From Clostridia bacterium (GTDB lineage Bacteria; Bacillota; Clostridia; Oscillospirales; CAG-272): 40,381 bases of DNA. Of this stretch, positions 22,333 through 32,200 are shown in pieces (position 1 is the stretch's first letter; each line of letters opens with the position of its first letter). A program made the position numbers and the translations under genes. The DNA lies in NCBI GenBank assembly GCA_017452895.1, contig JAFTLE010000064.1, positions 1-40,381 of the forward strand, written 5' to 3'. Under the pieces are notes generated by a model. The model was not told the origin of the DNA. It searched no databases and saw nothing but the letters and a program-made list of their open reading frames with translations.

Positions 22333-23455
22333 ATTTGTTCTTAAAGTATTGATACAAATAACAGGGGATCATTCCGTTATACAGCTTTCGCACCTTATCG
22401 GGGCGTGCGCCGTAAAAGCGCGGGAACTCGGGATGCGAGGTGATCACGTAGATCTGCCACGGGGCAAGGGCGCGGAAGCGTGTGCCAATGTCGCGGTAGA
22501 GCTGCTCCACCTCTTGCAGTGTGCCGCCGATGCGCTCGCCGTAGGGGGGATTGGTCACGACCGTGCCGCGGCGCCCCTCGGGCATCTCTATTTTCCGCGC
22601 GTCGGCAGTAAAGATCCTGAGAGCGTTATCCACGCCCGCGCGGCGTGCGTTCGCCATCGTAAGGGCGACCGACGCGGGGTCGATATCCGACGCGTAGACC
22701 TCGAATTTCGTTTTCCGCTCGGTGTCAAGCGCCTCCTCCCGCGCAAGACGCCAAAGGCTCTGCGGGATCTGCGGGAAGCTCTCCGCGGCGAAGGCACGTG
22801 CCTTGCCCGGGGCGATATTGTTGACGAGCATTGCCGCCTCAATGGCGATCGTGCCCGAGCCGCACATCGGATCCCAGAGAAGGACCTCCTCACGCGGGCG
22901 CGCGGTCGCCGCGATCGCGGCGGCAAGCGTTTCGCGCATCGGGGCATCGTTTGCCTCGGTGCGGTAGCCGCGGCGGTAAAGCGGTGCGCCCGTGGTGTCA
23001 ATCATCAGCGTTGCCTCATCCTTGAACAGGAAAAATTCCACGCGGTAGGTACGCCCCGTTTCGGCAAACCAATCGAGATGATACTGCTCCGACAGACGGC
23101 GCACGATCGCTTTTTTAATAATCTTCTGGCAATCGGGAACCGAAAAAAGGCGGCTCTTCACGGCGTGCCCCGTGACGGGGAAGGCATCATCCTTCCCGAT
23201 CCACAGCTCCCACGGCAGGGCGCGTGTGCCCTCAAAGAGCATATCGAAGCTATCGGCGCGGAATTTGCCGAGACTGATATAGATGCGCTCTGCGTAGCGC
23301 AGAAAGATATTCGAGAGCGCGACCCCCTCCTCGTCTGCACGGTAGGTGATGCGGCCGTCGATGGTCTCGATCCGATCGTAGCCGAGCGACTCAATCTGCT
23401 CGCCGAGCAGATGCTCAAGCCCAAACAGGCAGGTTGCGACAAGTGTAAGATTCAT
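22331..23455 (-). CDS. THUMP-domain class I RNA methyltransferase (RlmL/YpsC-like)
   Basis: 374 residues. An N-terminal ferredoxin-like/THUMP region (1-155, 'LVATCLFGLEHLLGEQIESL') is followed by the linker 'PLYRRGYRTEANDAPMRETL' and a Rossmann methyltransferase with SAM motif I 'LLWDPMCGSGTIAIEAAMLV', 'FEVYASDIDPASVALTMANA' and catalytic motif IV 'VVTNPPYGERI'. These match the N-terminal half of E. coli RlmL and B. subtilis YpsC, thought to methylate G2445 (m2G) of 23S rRNA. Its stop lies inside the shared terminator. Confidence 0.93.
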   Translation of the reverse strand: MNLTLVATCLFGLEHLLGEQIESLGYDRIETIDGRITYRADEEGVALSNIFLRYAERIYISLGKFRADSFDMLFEGTRALPWELWIGKDDAFPVTGHAVKSRLFSVPDCQKIIKKAIVRRLSEQYHLDWFAETGRTYRVEFFLFKDEATLMIDTTGAPLYRRGYRTEANDAPMRETLAAAIAATARPREEVLLWDPMCGSGTIAIEAAMLVNNIAPGKARAFAAESFPQIPQSLWRLAREEALDTERKTKFEVYASDIDPASVALTMANARRAGVDNALRIFTADARKIEMPEGRRGTVVTNPPYGERIGGTLQEVEQLYRDIGTRFRALAPWQIYVITSHPEFPRFYGARPDKVRKLYNGMIPCYLYQYFKNK

Positions 23456-23472
23456 AACGCACAGTTCGCTTG

Positions 23473-23569
23473 CTTTTTGAAAAAAGAAGGCGAAAAACTT
23501 TCATATTTTTTGATAGGTCTCTTTTATTTGGACGAGGGCACGGGGGAGCTTTTTCAAAAGTCTCCCCCG
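23473..23569. repeat. Intergenic repeat-type region with G/C hairpin
   Basis: Contains CTTTTTGAAAAAAG (23473-23486), identical to 5210-5223 and in both places followed within a few bases by an AAAAAC-y-TT run, and a long hairpin with arms CGGGGGAG-CTTTT and AAAAG-T-CTCCCCCG (23541-23569). The hairpin follows the minus-strand gene that ends at 23575 but lacks a clear T-run on that strand. No gene is seen here. Confidence 0.6.
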
Positions 23570-23574
23570 ATCAC

Positions 23575-24372
23575 TCACTCCTCCTCGCCCGCGATGATCC
23601 GATTGAAGATTGCAACGTTGTTCGCGTGGTGACGCTCTGCCTTTTTCTTGCCGAAGAGCGACTGCATCGTGCTGATCTTCCGCACGCAGAGAACGGTGTC
23701 GCCGCGCAAACGGGAAAGGCCCGGGAGCTTATGCAGATCCATACCGCCGAGTCGGTAGCCAAAATATCCCTCGCGCACCGTTTCCGTTCCGGCTTGATTC
23801 TTTACCTTGATCTTTCCGAGCCGTGCATAGTCGGGTACCTTTTCCGAAAAGCTCTGCTCCATAAAGCCGCCCTGCAAGCATACGCTTTCAAAGAGGGCGG
23901 GATCAAGCAGACAGATGACCGCCTCGCCCGCCTGGATCTCGTTGTCAAAAACCTCGGTATTCATCTGCGAGGTGTTGGCAAGGAAGGAGACGTCAACGCC
24001 CTCCTTTTTCTTTTTCTCAAGCTCCGCCAGAGAATAGATGACGAGGTTGCGTACCGCGATGGTGATCTCTCCGTCTTCGTTAAGGTCGGTCACGTAGGGC
24101 TCGAGTGAGGTCTTGATATCCTCAATATCCTCCTGCGTCAGCGTGACGGGGCCTGCGTACATCACGTATATATCGTAATCGGATTTTGACGAGCACTGCA
24201 CGAGGCAGACGATCAGAACGACAAGCGTGAACAGCCCGATCAGAAAGGGCCATTTATAATGATACCAGAAGTTTTCAAGCTTCGTAAGAAAGGGAGACTT
24301 CATCGTAGCACCCGACAGCTTTCCGTCCTGCTTTTCGCTTTGTAAGGTTTCGTTTACGTTTTGTTCTTCCAT
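23575..24372 (-). CDS. Conserved single-pass membrane protein, function unknown
   Basis: 265 residues. A cytoplasmic N-terminus of about 42 residues is followed by one transmembrane helix ('WPFLIGLFTLVVLIVCLVQC', about 42-61) and a long, mainly outside domain beginning 'SKSDYDIYVMYAGPVTLTQE'. The opening 'NFWYHYKWPFLIG' and 'YDIYVMYAGP' are familiar from hypothetical proteins of gut Clostridia, but no function is known to me. GAAAGGATTTCGCA precedes the ATG, and it has its own promoter. Confidence 0.78.
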   Translation of the reverse strand: MEEQNVNETLQSEKQDGKLSGATMKSPFLTKLENFWYHYKWPFLIGLFTLVVLIVCLVQCSSKSDYDIYVMYAGPVTLTQEDIEDIKTSLEPYVTDLNEDGEITIAVRNLVIYSLAELEKKKKEGVDVSFLANTSQMNTEVFDNEIQAGEAVICLLDPALFESVCLQGGFMEQSFSEKVPDYARLGKIKVKNQAGTETVREGYFGYRLGGMDLHKLPGLSRLRGDTVLCVRKISTMQSLFGKKKAERHHANNVAIFNRIIAGEEE

Positions 24373-24401
24373 TGCGAAATCCTTTCGATACCGTTTTTTT
24401 T

Positions 24402-24430
24402 ATTCTACCATAAAGCCGTGTGGATTGCAA
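24402..24430 (-). promoter_or_regulatory. Promoter of the membrane protein gene
   Basis: Minus strand: TTGCAA (24430-24425), 17-base spacer, TAGAAT (24407-24402). The -35 lies in a small palindrome (GGATTGCAAGCAATCC, 24422-24437), which may also serve as the 3' hairpin of the upstream oxidoreductase gene. Confidence 0.7.
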
Positions 24431-24464
24431 GCAATCCGCGAAAATATTGAATTGCCGCAAGCAC

Positions 24465-25439
24465 TCAGACATCGAAGGAGATCCCGCTGCACGCACGGAT
24501 CTTCTCAACGATACGGATGCTCTCCTCGCTGATCTTGGCATAGGGGTGCGAGAAAACGCGCCCACGGATCAAGCGGCAGAATTCTGCCAGCTCGTAGATC
24601 ATATTATTCTCGACGGGGGCATAGGGGATGACCGTCGGTGCTTCGCCGCGCAGATGAAGCGACAGCTCCTGCGGCGAATTGGCGTGCAGGAAGGAAAGAC
24701 TGCCGTGCTCACCCGTGATGACCGAGGGGCGGACCGAATCGGTGATCTTGGAATAAAGGATGAGCGCCTGCATTCCGTCGTAGGAAAGGCGTGCCATTCC
24801 CTCCCCCTCAAAGCCGTTTTCAAGGAAGACCGAGCCCGAGAATACCGCGTGCGGTGCGCCAAACAGACTCACGCACAGCTCGATCGGGTAGATGCCGATG
24901 TCCATGACCGCCGCATTTGCGAGGTTGGGATTGAAGGCGTTTTTGACCTCACCGCGTAAAAATGCATCGTAGCGCGAGGAATATTGGCAATATTCAAGCA
25001 CCGCGTGGCGGATGCGTCCGAGCCTTGGAAGTGTCTCCTTGATGAGGGCAAGCACGGGATCGTGAAGCGGGCGCATTGCCTCCAAAAGGACGAGTCCGCC
25101 GTCCGTAGCGCGCTGTGAAAGTGCAAGGTATTCTTCTGCCGTGGGGACGGCAGGCTTTTCACACAGGACGTGGAGACCCGCGTCAAGCGCCGCCATGCTC
25201 TGCGAAAAATGGAGCAGATTGGGGCTGGCGACGTATACGGCGTCAATGCCCGAGGAAAGCAGCGCGTCAAGTGAGGTGCATACGCTTTCGATACCGTGAC
25301 GGCGGGCATAGGCTTCCCCACTCTCCGTCCCTCTTGAGTAGACCGAAAGGATCTCGCAATCGGGGGTCGCCTTCACCGCGTCAGCGAAGCGGTCGCTGAT
25401 CATACCCGTTCCAATCACGCCGAATCGAATGGTTTCCAT
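24465..25439 (-). CDS. Gfo/Idh/MocA family NAD(P)-dependent oxidoreductase
   Basis: 324 residues. The N-terminal Rossmann fold has 'IRFGVIGTGMISDRFADAV' (GXGXXX dinucleotide motif) and the family's 'GLHVLCEKPAVPTAEEYLAL' with the catalytic-region EKP. The C-terminal alpha/beta domain contains 'NAAVMDIGIYPIELCVSLFG', the usual substrate-side motif with D-x-G-x-Y. Members act on sugars and cyclitols; the substrate cannot be told. AAGGAG precedes the ATG. It is 19 bases downstream of the EamA transporter gene and probably co-transcribed with it. Confidence 0.92.
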   Translation of the reverse strand: METIRFGVIGTGMISDRFADAVKATPDCEILSVYSRGTESGEAYARRHGIESVCTSLDALLSSGIDAVYVASPNLLHFSQSMAALDAGLHVLCEKPAVPTAEEYLALSQRATDGGLVLLEAMRPLHDPVLALIKETLPRLGRIRHAVLEYCQYSSRYDAFLRGEVKNAFNPNLANAAVMDIGIYPIELCVSLFGAPHAVFSGSVFLENGFEGEGMARLSYDGMQALILYSKITDSVRPSVITGEHGSLSFLHANSPQELSLHLRGEAPTVIPYAPVENNMIYELAEFCRLIRGRVFSHPYAKISEESIRIVEKIRACSGISFDV

Positions 25440-25458
25440 AAAAGACTCCTTTTTTCTT

Positions 25459-26409
25459 TTATTCGCCGTTCTGCTCTTTCCCGTGCGGCTTATAAAGCGA
25501 AACGAGGAGCACCGCCGCCAGAACGATTGCCGCGCCGCCGATCTGCGGCAGGGTCAGCATTTGCGATTGATCGCCGCCGATCACACCGAGAATCACGGCA
25601 CCGCCCAAAGCGCCGAAGACCGCCTCAAGACTCATAATAACGGTTGCGGTCGCGGGCTTTGCATAGCGCTGACCGATGATCTGCAGGGTGTACGCAACGC
25701 CGCTTGAGAAAAGTCCCGCATAGAGAATGGGTAGGGCGGCGGAGCCGAGCGCGGCGAGCGTCGGGCGTTCAAAAATTAGCGAAAACGGAAGCGAGAGAAT
25801 CGCCGCGGTCAAAAATTGAATGCAGGACATCCGCACACCGTCAACCTTCGGCGTAAAATAACTGATGACCCAGATATGTACCGAGAAGGAAAGCGCGCAA
25901 AGAAGCGTCAAAAGCTCACCGAGTCCGATCGAGGAAAAGCCGCTATCAAAATCAATACAGAGGAGAAAGAAGCCAACGATGGCAACGCCGATGCCGATCC
26001 AATGGAACAGCGGCACACGGCGGCGCAGAATCAACCCGATGATCGGCACGATCAGCACGTAGAGCGCGGTGATGAAGGCGGATTTGCCGGTTGCGCCCTC
26101 CTTGATATGCATCAGCCCCTCTTGCTGGAGCGTGGTCGCGACACAAAGGCAGATGCCGCAGAGCGCGCCGCCGATCCACTCGGTACGCGTGACACCCGTG
26201 CGGGAGAAAAGGAATCTGCCGTTTTTATGGACACGATCAAAGATCATGACCGTCGGCACGAGAACGAACGCGCCGAGGAAAAAGCGCGTAGCGTTGAAGG
26301 TGAAGGTGCCCACACTACCGCCGCCGACGAGCTGTGCGGTAAACGCCATGCCCCAGATGAACGCGGTCAAAAGCAGAATGATATTTCCCTTCATATGATT
26401 GCTCTTCAA
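25459..26409 (-). CDS. EamA-family transporter (drug/metabolite exporter superfamily)
   Basis: About 316 residues with ten predicted hydrophobic helices arranged as two EamA repeats; the first repeat starts 'GNIILLLTAFIWGMAFTAQL' and the second 'LLTLLCALSFSVHIWVISYF'. 'SLEAVFGALGGAVILGV' is the usual C-terminal EamA signature. The start is a choice: TTG 26409 has AAGGAG 7 bases upstream, while ATG 26394 has only a weak GAAGAG. Cargo is unknown. It probably shares an operon with the Gfo/Idh oxidoreductase. Confidence 0.92.
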   Translation of the reverse strand: MKSNHMKGNIILLLTAFIWGMAFTAQLVGGGSVGTFTFNATRFFLGAFVLVPTVMIFDRVHKNGRFLFSRTGVTRTEWIGGALCGICLCVATTLQQEGLMHIKEGATGKSAFITALYVLIVPIIGLILRRRVPLFHWIGIGVAIVGFFLLCIDFDSGFSSIGLGELLTLLCALSFSVHIWVISYFTPKVDGVRMSCIQFLTAAILSLPFSLIFERPTLAALGSAALPILYAGLFSSGVAYTLQIIGQRYAKPATATVIMSLEAVFGALGGAVILGVIGGDQSQMLTLPQIGGAAIVLAAVLLVSLYKPHGKEQNGE

Positions 26410-26459
26410 TTTGCTTCTCCTTCTTGATTTCAATGATAAACTGTGATAAAATAGAAAAT

Positions 26460-26517
26460 GGAGCCGAATGGCTCCCACATCACGGCAGAGCCGTGTATTT
26501 GCAAGGCGACCGCCTTG
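26460..26517. repeat. Three tandem short hairpins at 21-bp period
   Basis: GGAGCC-GAAT-GGCTCC (26460-26475), CACGGC-AGA-GCCGTG (26481-26495) and CAAGGCG-AC-CGCCTTG (26502-26517). They begin exactly 21 bases apart. The stem sequences differ, but each keeps full pairing and GC next to the loop. They fall in the 5' region of the EamA gene on the minus strand. The rest of 26518-26574 shows no gene or clear signal. Confidence 0.75.
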
Positions 26518-26574
26518 TATATCCCGATCAAAACGCCGCGGACGGCTGATACGCGCCAACGCTTACGTAGCGGA

Positions 26575-26607
26575 TAAAAAACTCCAAGCCATAAGCTTGG
26601 AGTTTTT
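26575..26607 (-). terminator. Terminator after tRNA-Val
   Basis: Arms AAAAACTCCAAGC and GCTTGGAGTTTTT around a 5-base loop, with a T-run on the minus strand; it starts at the tRNA's CCA end. Confidence 0.85.
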
Positions 26608-26683
26608 GGTGGAGACAACTGGACTCGAACCAGTGACCCCTTGCATGTCAAGCAAGTACTCTAACCAACTGAGCTATGCCTCC
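26607..26683 (-). tRNA. tRNA-Val (anticodon GAC)
   Basis: A 77-base cloverleaf on the minus strand. The acceptor 5' strand GGAGGCA pairs with TGTCTCC (one G-U), the D arm is AGCTCAGTTGGTTAGAGT, the anticodon stem CTTGC/GCAAG holds the loop TTGACAT (anticodon GAC), and the T arm is CTGGTTCGAGTCCAG. Discriminator A and the 3' CCA are encoded. It reads valine codons GUC and GUU. Confidence 0.95.
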
Positions 26684-26694
26684 GTACGTTCTAT

Positions 26695-26722
26695 ATTATA
26701 CCACAGTTTTTTCATTTTGCAA
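26695..26722 (-). promoter_or_regulatory. Promoter of tRNA-Val
   Basis: Minus strand: TTGCAA (26722-26717), 16-base spacer, TATAAT (26700-26695) with TGG extension, 12 bases before the mature tRNA 5' end. Confidence 0.82.
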
Positions 26723-26762
26723 CCCCTAATTGCAATATTTTTTATAGGAAAGGAGAAATTTT

Positions 26763-29102
26763 ATGCGATACTCTGTTGAAACCGATGAAGTCAGCATTGA
26801 CGCGGCGGAAATGGCTGCCCTTTCTCTTTTCCGTGACGGAGCAATGCTCTCCAAGGAGGAGGAATCCTTCTGTCGGCTTGCGGAGGACGAGGGCGAGGTG
26901 CTTTGTCTTCCAATGCTGTGCGACGGCGTTAAGCTCTCGATTTTCGCCCGCGTGAGCGCGCTGACCGAGCACGGCACGGTCTTCGTCTTTGAAACGGCAC
27001 ACGATCCCGATGCGATGCTGCCGCTTTCTCTGCGCTATGCGGAGTGCTATGCCCTTTGCGCGACCTATCTGGCACGCCGCACGCGTCGCGTGCTCGGCCG
27101 AGAGATCACGCTGGTGTATCGGAACGTGCTCCTTGGAAAGGAGCATATGGAAACGCACGCCTACATGACGGCGGAGCTGAAGGAGCATTTTGAGCGTTTG
27201 ACGGAAAATCTGACACCCGACGCCCTGCGTGAGATGGACCGCGTGCTTCACCGTCTGCCGACGATGGCGGCGATCCGCTTCCCCTTCCCGAAGATCCGCG
27301 ACGCACAGCGCGACTTTATGAATTGGACCTACCGCACGATCAAGCGGCGCGAAAAGCTATACGTCTGCGCGCCGACGGGCACGGGAAAGACGATGTCGGT
27401 GCTTTTCCCCGCGGTGCGTGCGCTGGGGGCGGGTCGGATCGAAAAGGTCTTCTATCTCACCCCGAAATCAACGACGGCGAGTGCCGCCCTTTCCGCGCTC
27501 TCGCTTCTCTACAAGCGCGGAGCGGATCTGCGCGGCGTATCCCTGATCGCGAAGGAGCGCATCTGCCCGATGCGCGGATGCGACTGTCACACGCACTTCA
27601 ACTGTCCCGTTATGCGTGCGAGTGAGGAGGCGGCGCGGCGCGCTCTGTTTGCTCTGCTTGAGAGGAATCTGCCGATTGTGGATGCCGCCGTTTTCGTTGA
27701 CGCGGCGAGGGAGCACGGCGTTTGCCCCTACGAGCTTTCGCTTGCTTACAGCCTTTACGCCGACGTGATCGTTTGCGACTACAACTACGTTTTCGATCCC
27801 GATGTCTTTTTGCGCCGCTTCTTTTCGGCACACGGACACTATACCTTTCTCGTGGATGAGGCGCACAACCTCGTCGAACGCGCGCGTGAGATCTACTCTG
27901 CCGAGATCGACACGGCGTTTTTATCCGAGCTATCCGCCCTCGTTTCAAAGGACGGGGGGCTTTCCGCCCGCGTGCGTGAGGTGGAGGACGGTGTGCGCAA
28001 AACACTGCTGCGCCTGACGCGTGAACAGACGCGCACGGGCGAGGATGGGCAAAAGGTCGCCTTCCTTTCGCAGAAGGAGCTGCCCGAGACGGTTTTGTCG
28101 ATGCTTTCAAGGCTTGACGCCGAGCTGCCTGAGGCAATCCGTGCCGTAAAAAAGAGCGGTGCCGAGCTGCCCTATACCGAGCTGCGCCGCGCGGTCCGCA
28201 CGCTTTCGCGCACGGTGCGGCGGTTGGCACTTTATTCCGACTCCTACCGCACGCTTTTGTCGCGGCAGGGCGACCGGCTTTCGCTCCGCGCCTTTTGCGT
28301 GGATCCGTCGGAAAATCTTTCAAGACGGCTTCTGATGGGGGATTCGGCGGTCTTCTTCTCCGCTACGCTCTCACCCGTCGAATACTACAAAACTCTGCTT
28401 GGGGGAGAAAATCAAAGCGCCGCAGAAACGCTGGAATCCCCCTTCGAGGCAGAAAATCTGCTGGTCGCCGTTATGGATAAGATCAGCACGCGCTATCTGA
28501 AAAGAGAGGAGACGGTGCGGCAGATCGCGAGCGTGATCCTGACCGCTTACCAAAACCGACAGGGAAATTATCTCGTCTTTTGCCCATCCTTTGCCTATAT
28601 GGAAAGGATCGCAACGGCGTTTCACGCAGTTGCGCCCGAGATCCCGATGCGTATACAGCGTCGTAATATGAGCCGCGCGGAGCGCGCCGCCTTCCTCGAT
28701 GGCTTTACCGAGGATTCAAGGGCGGTTGCCTTTTCGGTCATGGGCGGGATCTATTCTGAGGGGATCGACCTTGTGGGTGAGCGCCTGATCGGCGCGATCG
28801 TGGTCGGCGTAGGGATGCCGCGCCCCGATCCTGAGCGTGAGACGGTGCGTGCCTATTTCGAGGACACGGCGGAGTGCGGTATGGAATTCGCCTACATCTA
28901 CCCCGGGATGAACCGTGTTTTGCAGGCGGCGGGGCGCGTGATCCGCAGTGAAGAGGATCGCGGTGCCGTCATCCTGATCGACGACCGATTTTCGGACCCG
29001 AATTACCGCCGTCTGTTCCCCAAGCATTGGCACGGATTGCGCTTTGTCGGTAACCTGCATTCTCTTGATGTTTTGCTCTCGCGGTTTTGGAAATCCAAGT
29101 AA
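26763..29102 (+). CDS. DinG/XPD-like superfamily 2 DNA helicase with Fe-S cluster region
   Basis: 779 residues. The N-terminal 170 residues are not recognisably helicase and may be a nuclease-like or DNA-binding extension ('EITLVYRNVLLGKEHMETHA'). Walker A is 'VCAPTGTGKTMSVLFPAVRA' (about 203-222). The four-cysteine XPD-type cluster is represented by 'KERICPMRGCDCHTHFNCPV' and 'HGVCPYELSLAYSLYADVIV'. Motif II is 'FLVDEAHNLVERAREIYSAE'; motifs V-VI are 'VAFSVMGGIYSEGIDLVGER' and 'NRVLQAAGRVIRSEEDRGAV', where Arg binds ATP. Expected role: 5'-3' unwinding in DNA repair. GGAAAGGAG precedes the ATG. It is a single-gene unit. Confidence 0.92.
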   Translation: MRYSVETDEVSIDAAEMAALSLFRDGAMLSKEEESFCRLAEDEGEVLCLPMLCDGVKLSIFARVSALTEHGTVFVFETAHDPDAMLPLSLRYAECYALCATYLARRTRRVLGREITLVYRNVLLGKEHMETHAYMTAELKEHFERLTENLTPDALREMDRVLHRLPTMAAIRFPFPKIRDAQRDFMNWTYRTIKRREKLYVCAPTGTGKTMSVLFPAVRALGAGRIEKVFYLTPKSTTASAALSALSLLYKRGADLRGVSLIAKERICPMRGCDCHTHFNCPVMRASEEAARRALFALLERNLPIVDAAVFVDAAREHGVCPYELSLAYSLYADVIVCDYNYVFDPDVFLRRFFSAHGHYTFLVDEAHNLVERAREIYSAEIDTAFLSELSALVSKDGGLSARVREVEDGVRKTLLRLTREQTRTGEDGQKVAFLSQKELPETVLSMLSRLDAELPEAIRAVKKSGAELPYTELRRAVRTLSRTVRRLALYSDSYRTLLSRQGDRLSLRAFCVDPSENLSRRLLMGDSAVFFSATLSPVEYYKTLLGGENQSAAETLESPFEAENLLVAVMDKISTRYLKREETVRQIASVILTAYQNRQGNYLVFCPSFAYMERIATAFHAVAPEIPMRIQRRNMSRAERAAFLDGFTEDSRAVAFSVMGGIYSEGIDLVGERLIGAIVVGVGMPRPDPERETVRAYFEDTAECGMEFAYIYPGMNRVLQAAGRVIRSEEDRGAVILIDDRFSDPNYRRLFPKHWHGLRFVGNLHSLDVLLSRFWKSK

Positions 29103-29140
29103 GGGGCTGTCTCAAATTTCGCAATTTGAGACAGCCCCTT
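29101..29140 (+). terminator. Terminator of the helicase gene
   Basis: Perfect 18-base arms AAGGGGCTGTCTCAAATT and its complement around TCGC, overlapping the stop codon. The GCTGTCTCAA core is reused in the rnr terminator at 38800-38837. Confidence 0.85.
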
Positions 29141-29151
29141 ATTATTATGAA

Positions 29152-29187
29152 AACTGCCCCTCGCTTTCGCGGGGGGCAGTTGGTTTT
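29152..29187 (-). terminator. Terminator of the giant lipoprotein gene
   Basis: Minus strand: AACTGCCCCC, GC-rich loop, GGGGCAGTT then TTTT. It lies 25 bases past the stop of the gene ending at 29212. Confidence 0.8.
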
Positions 29188-29211
29188 TAAGTCAGACTCT
29201 TACCGGCTAAA

Positions 29212-32200
29212 TCAGGGGTTGGTGGGGAAGCCGGTCTCGTTGTCGTCGTCGGGATTCGGGTTTGCAGCGTTCCAGTTGAAGATCAGCTCTTCAAGTGCAG
29301 TCTGATATGCATCGAATGCAACGTTGAATGCTGCAGTGGGATCATCCACACCGTAAGCGTCAACGACGTAGAGGAAGAGCGGATTAGTTGCCTCAAGATA
29401 GATCGGAAGCGTCTCGTAACCCTGAGCACGGTTCATGATGTAGGGGTTAACGGTTGCATCAATCTTGACGCTTGCTGCGTATGCATCCAGAATGGTCTGG
29501 ACCTTAGCGATCTCAGCAGCCATAAGAGCGTTTGCATCGTCTGCAATGGCGGGGCACTGAGCGATCGCTTCCTCGGTAACAGCCATGTAACCTGCCTGCA
29601 TCTCGTAGAGGAAGAGAACGTTGATCGCTTCGTCAACGATGAGGTAGAGCTCCTCAATCTTCTCATCCAGATCGTCGGTAGCGTAGTCGTAGGCTGCACG
29701 CTCAAGTATACCCTTGTATTTGTTACCGATCTCGTTGATCGCGGTACGAACTGCAATGTACTTGCTGTTGTCAGGAATGATCGACAGGAACATGGTGACC
29801 GTAGCACTGACGTACTCGGAGCCGTTGATCATGTGCGTGTGGAATACCTGAACGTAGATCGTCTCATGCAGAGCCTCGAAGGATGCGAGGTTCAGAGGAG
29901 TGGTGATCTCGCTGTTGTCGATCTTGAACTGTGCGATTGCAGCCGCAACGGCGTCGATGTCTGCTCTCAGCGTGTAGGATGCGGGCAGAGCGGCGATTCT
30001 TGCGATCTCGTCGTTGATTGCCTTAGCATCAGCAACCAGCTTGTCGTACTTCGTTCTTGCAGCTTCAAGCGTATCAAGTGCGTCAGCATCGATTGCATCG
30101 ATCAGATCGGTTGCAACGTAGCCGTCGGATACGTAGAGTGCGTTTGCAAGGAAGTCAGCCAGAGCATCCTCAGCAGCGACGATTGCTGCGAGAGAGTCGA
30201 TTGCTTCACCGGGTGCGGTATCGTACTTAACAGTACCGATTGCGTTGATCAGATCAACAATTGCCTGTGCATCAGCAACAGCCTGCTTGTAGAGAGCATC
30301 GTAGGTATCGAAGTAAGCCTTCAGAGCATCGTAGGTATCGATGAAGGTCTCGTCTTCCTTGTTCTCCTCGTCGATCACGGTGTACTCCATGTTGAGGTAG
30401 GTCTCAACCTCGGTGGTGTCCGGATCGTCAGCGGCAGCAATGATCTCGTAGAGATTTGCCCATGCCTCGTATGCAGTCTTTGCATCGAGAATGGTTGCGC
30501 CGGAGTTCAGAACGACGACTGCGGGAGTAGCGGGATCGTTGTCGGTGTCTGCGAGAACGCCGTCGATCGCATCGATCTTACCAAGAACGTTCTGAGCAGC
30601 GATATAAGCCTCAGCGTAGAGTGCATCGTAGGTCGCACGCTCATCGATCATCGTCGTGTAGTTGGTAACGATGTAGGAGCCTGCAAGCTTCGCAATGATT
30701 ACATTCTCAACGAATGCGTTAGCGGAGAGGGTCGGTACGGTACCGAGGTCATTGGGGTTGGCAGGATCAAGCGTAACGTCGCTGATGCCGTACTTCTCAG
30801 CCCAGATCTCGTATTTAGCCTCAGCAGCCTCGATCAGAGAACGCTTTGCAAGCTTCTGCTTGGTTGCGATCGCATCGATTGCAGCGATGACCTCCTCTGC
30901 ATCCAGACGGACGGTCTCAAGCAGACCGAGGTAAACGACGACGATGTCGTTGAGCTCGGTGTAAGCTTCACCGATCATCTTATCGCGGGAGTTGTGGATA
31001 TCCTCGGTTGCGGTCTCAACGTACTCGTAGAGCGTCTTATCCGAGTTGAGGACGGTATCGAGAATTGCAACGTAAGCCGCATCGTTGAGGTTGATGCCTG
31101 CGTTGAGCGTCAGCATCTCGTACTCGATCAGCCATGCGATGTATTCCTTCAGAGCTTCCTCAATTGCATCAATATCGTTGAGCTTGATATCAGCTTCACC
31201 GCCGATTGCAGCCAGAAGACCGAGCAGCTTGGTTGCAACACCGTCAACTGCAACTGCGTCGTCGTATGCTGCATGGAGCTGGTCGTAGCGCTCTACGTCT
31301 TCGTTCAGCTCATCAATCACGTTAACAGCGGGAGCAACGTCCTCGTCGTATGCGATCAGCGAGGTGTATGCAACACCGTCGGTTGCAACGATACCAGCAA
31401 GCGAGGTGTAATTGGTCCCATCGATGTTGTTCAGAGCGGTCAGAAGAGCGTCGATTGCGGCATCAATCTTCTTCCACGAATCCTCGTCGAAGTTTGCAGC
31501 GCCTGCAGGACGGTACATAACGTGACCGATCTCAGCCCACTTCTGGTAAGCCCAGTCGATGTAGTCGTCGTAATCCTCGAGCTCGTCAAGCAGCTCATCA
31601 ATTATAACATCGCCGTCTGCCTCAGTGAAGTAGGGAGCCAGCTCAATGCGGCCCTGTGCAACTGCAACGGCAGCCTCAAGTGCCTTATACTGCTGAGGAG
31701 CGTAGTAGTGCTCCTTCGCACCGTATGCGTCGATATAAGCAGCCCACATCTTCTCGATTGCGGCGGTCTTAACCTCACGCAGATCCCAGATCGCCTCATC
31801 CTCTGCAACGACCATATCAAGCGTGATCTTGTAATCGCCAAGAGCGGTCTGTACGTCAACGAGCGTGGTAGCGTTCGTGATAACGAGCTCAGCTGCAGCC
31901 TTCAGAGCGTCAGCCTGTGCAAGGTACACGCCGCCAATCTTGAGAGCGGCTGCATCGTAAGCGGTCTGGACCTCCTCCAAAGCGGCAGTCTTACCGTTCT
32001 TGTACGCCTCAACAGCAGCCTTCATCTCAGCAACAGCAGCGTTGATGGCAGCCGTATCGGTAGCCTTATTGATCGTGTCGACGCAAGCGCTGTAAAGCAG
32101 CTTCACACCGGGATCGGTGTCTTCCTTGTAGGAAGCGATCGAGTTGATCGCGTTGGTCTTGTCTGCGCCAAGCTGATCGTAAACGGTAACGATCACATAG

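Noticed and set aside
26460..26517. CRISPR array
   Set aside because: Only short self-paired units of differing sequence with 5-6 base gaps; no constant repeat and no cas genes.
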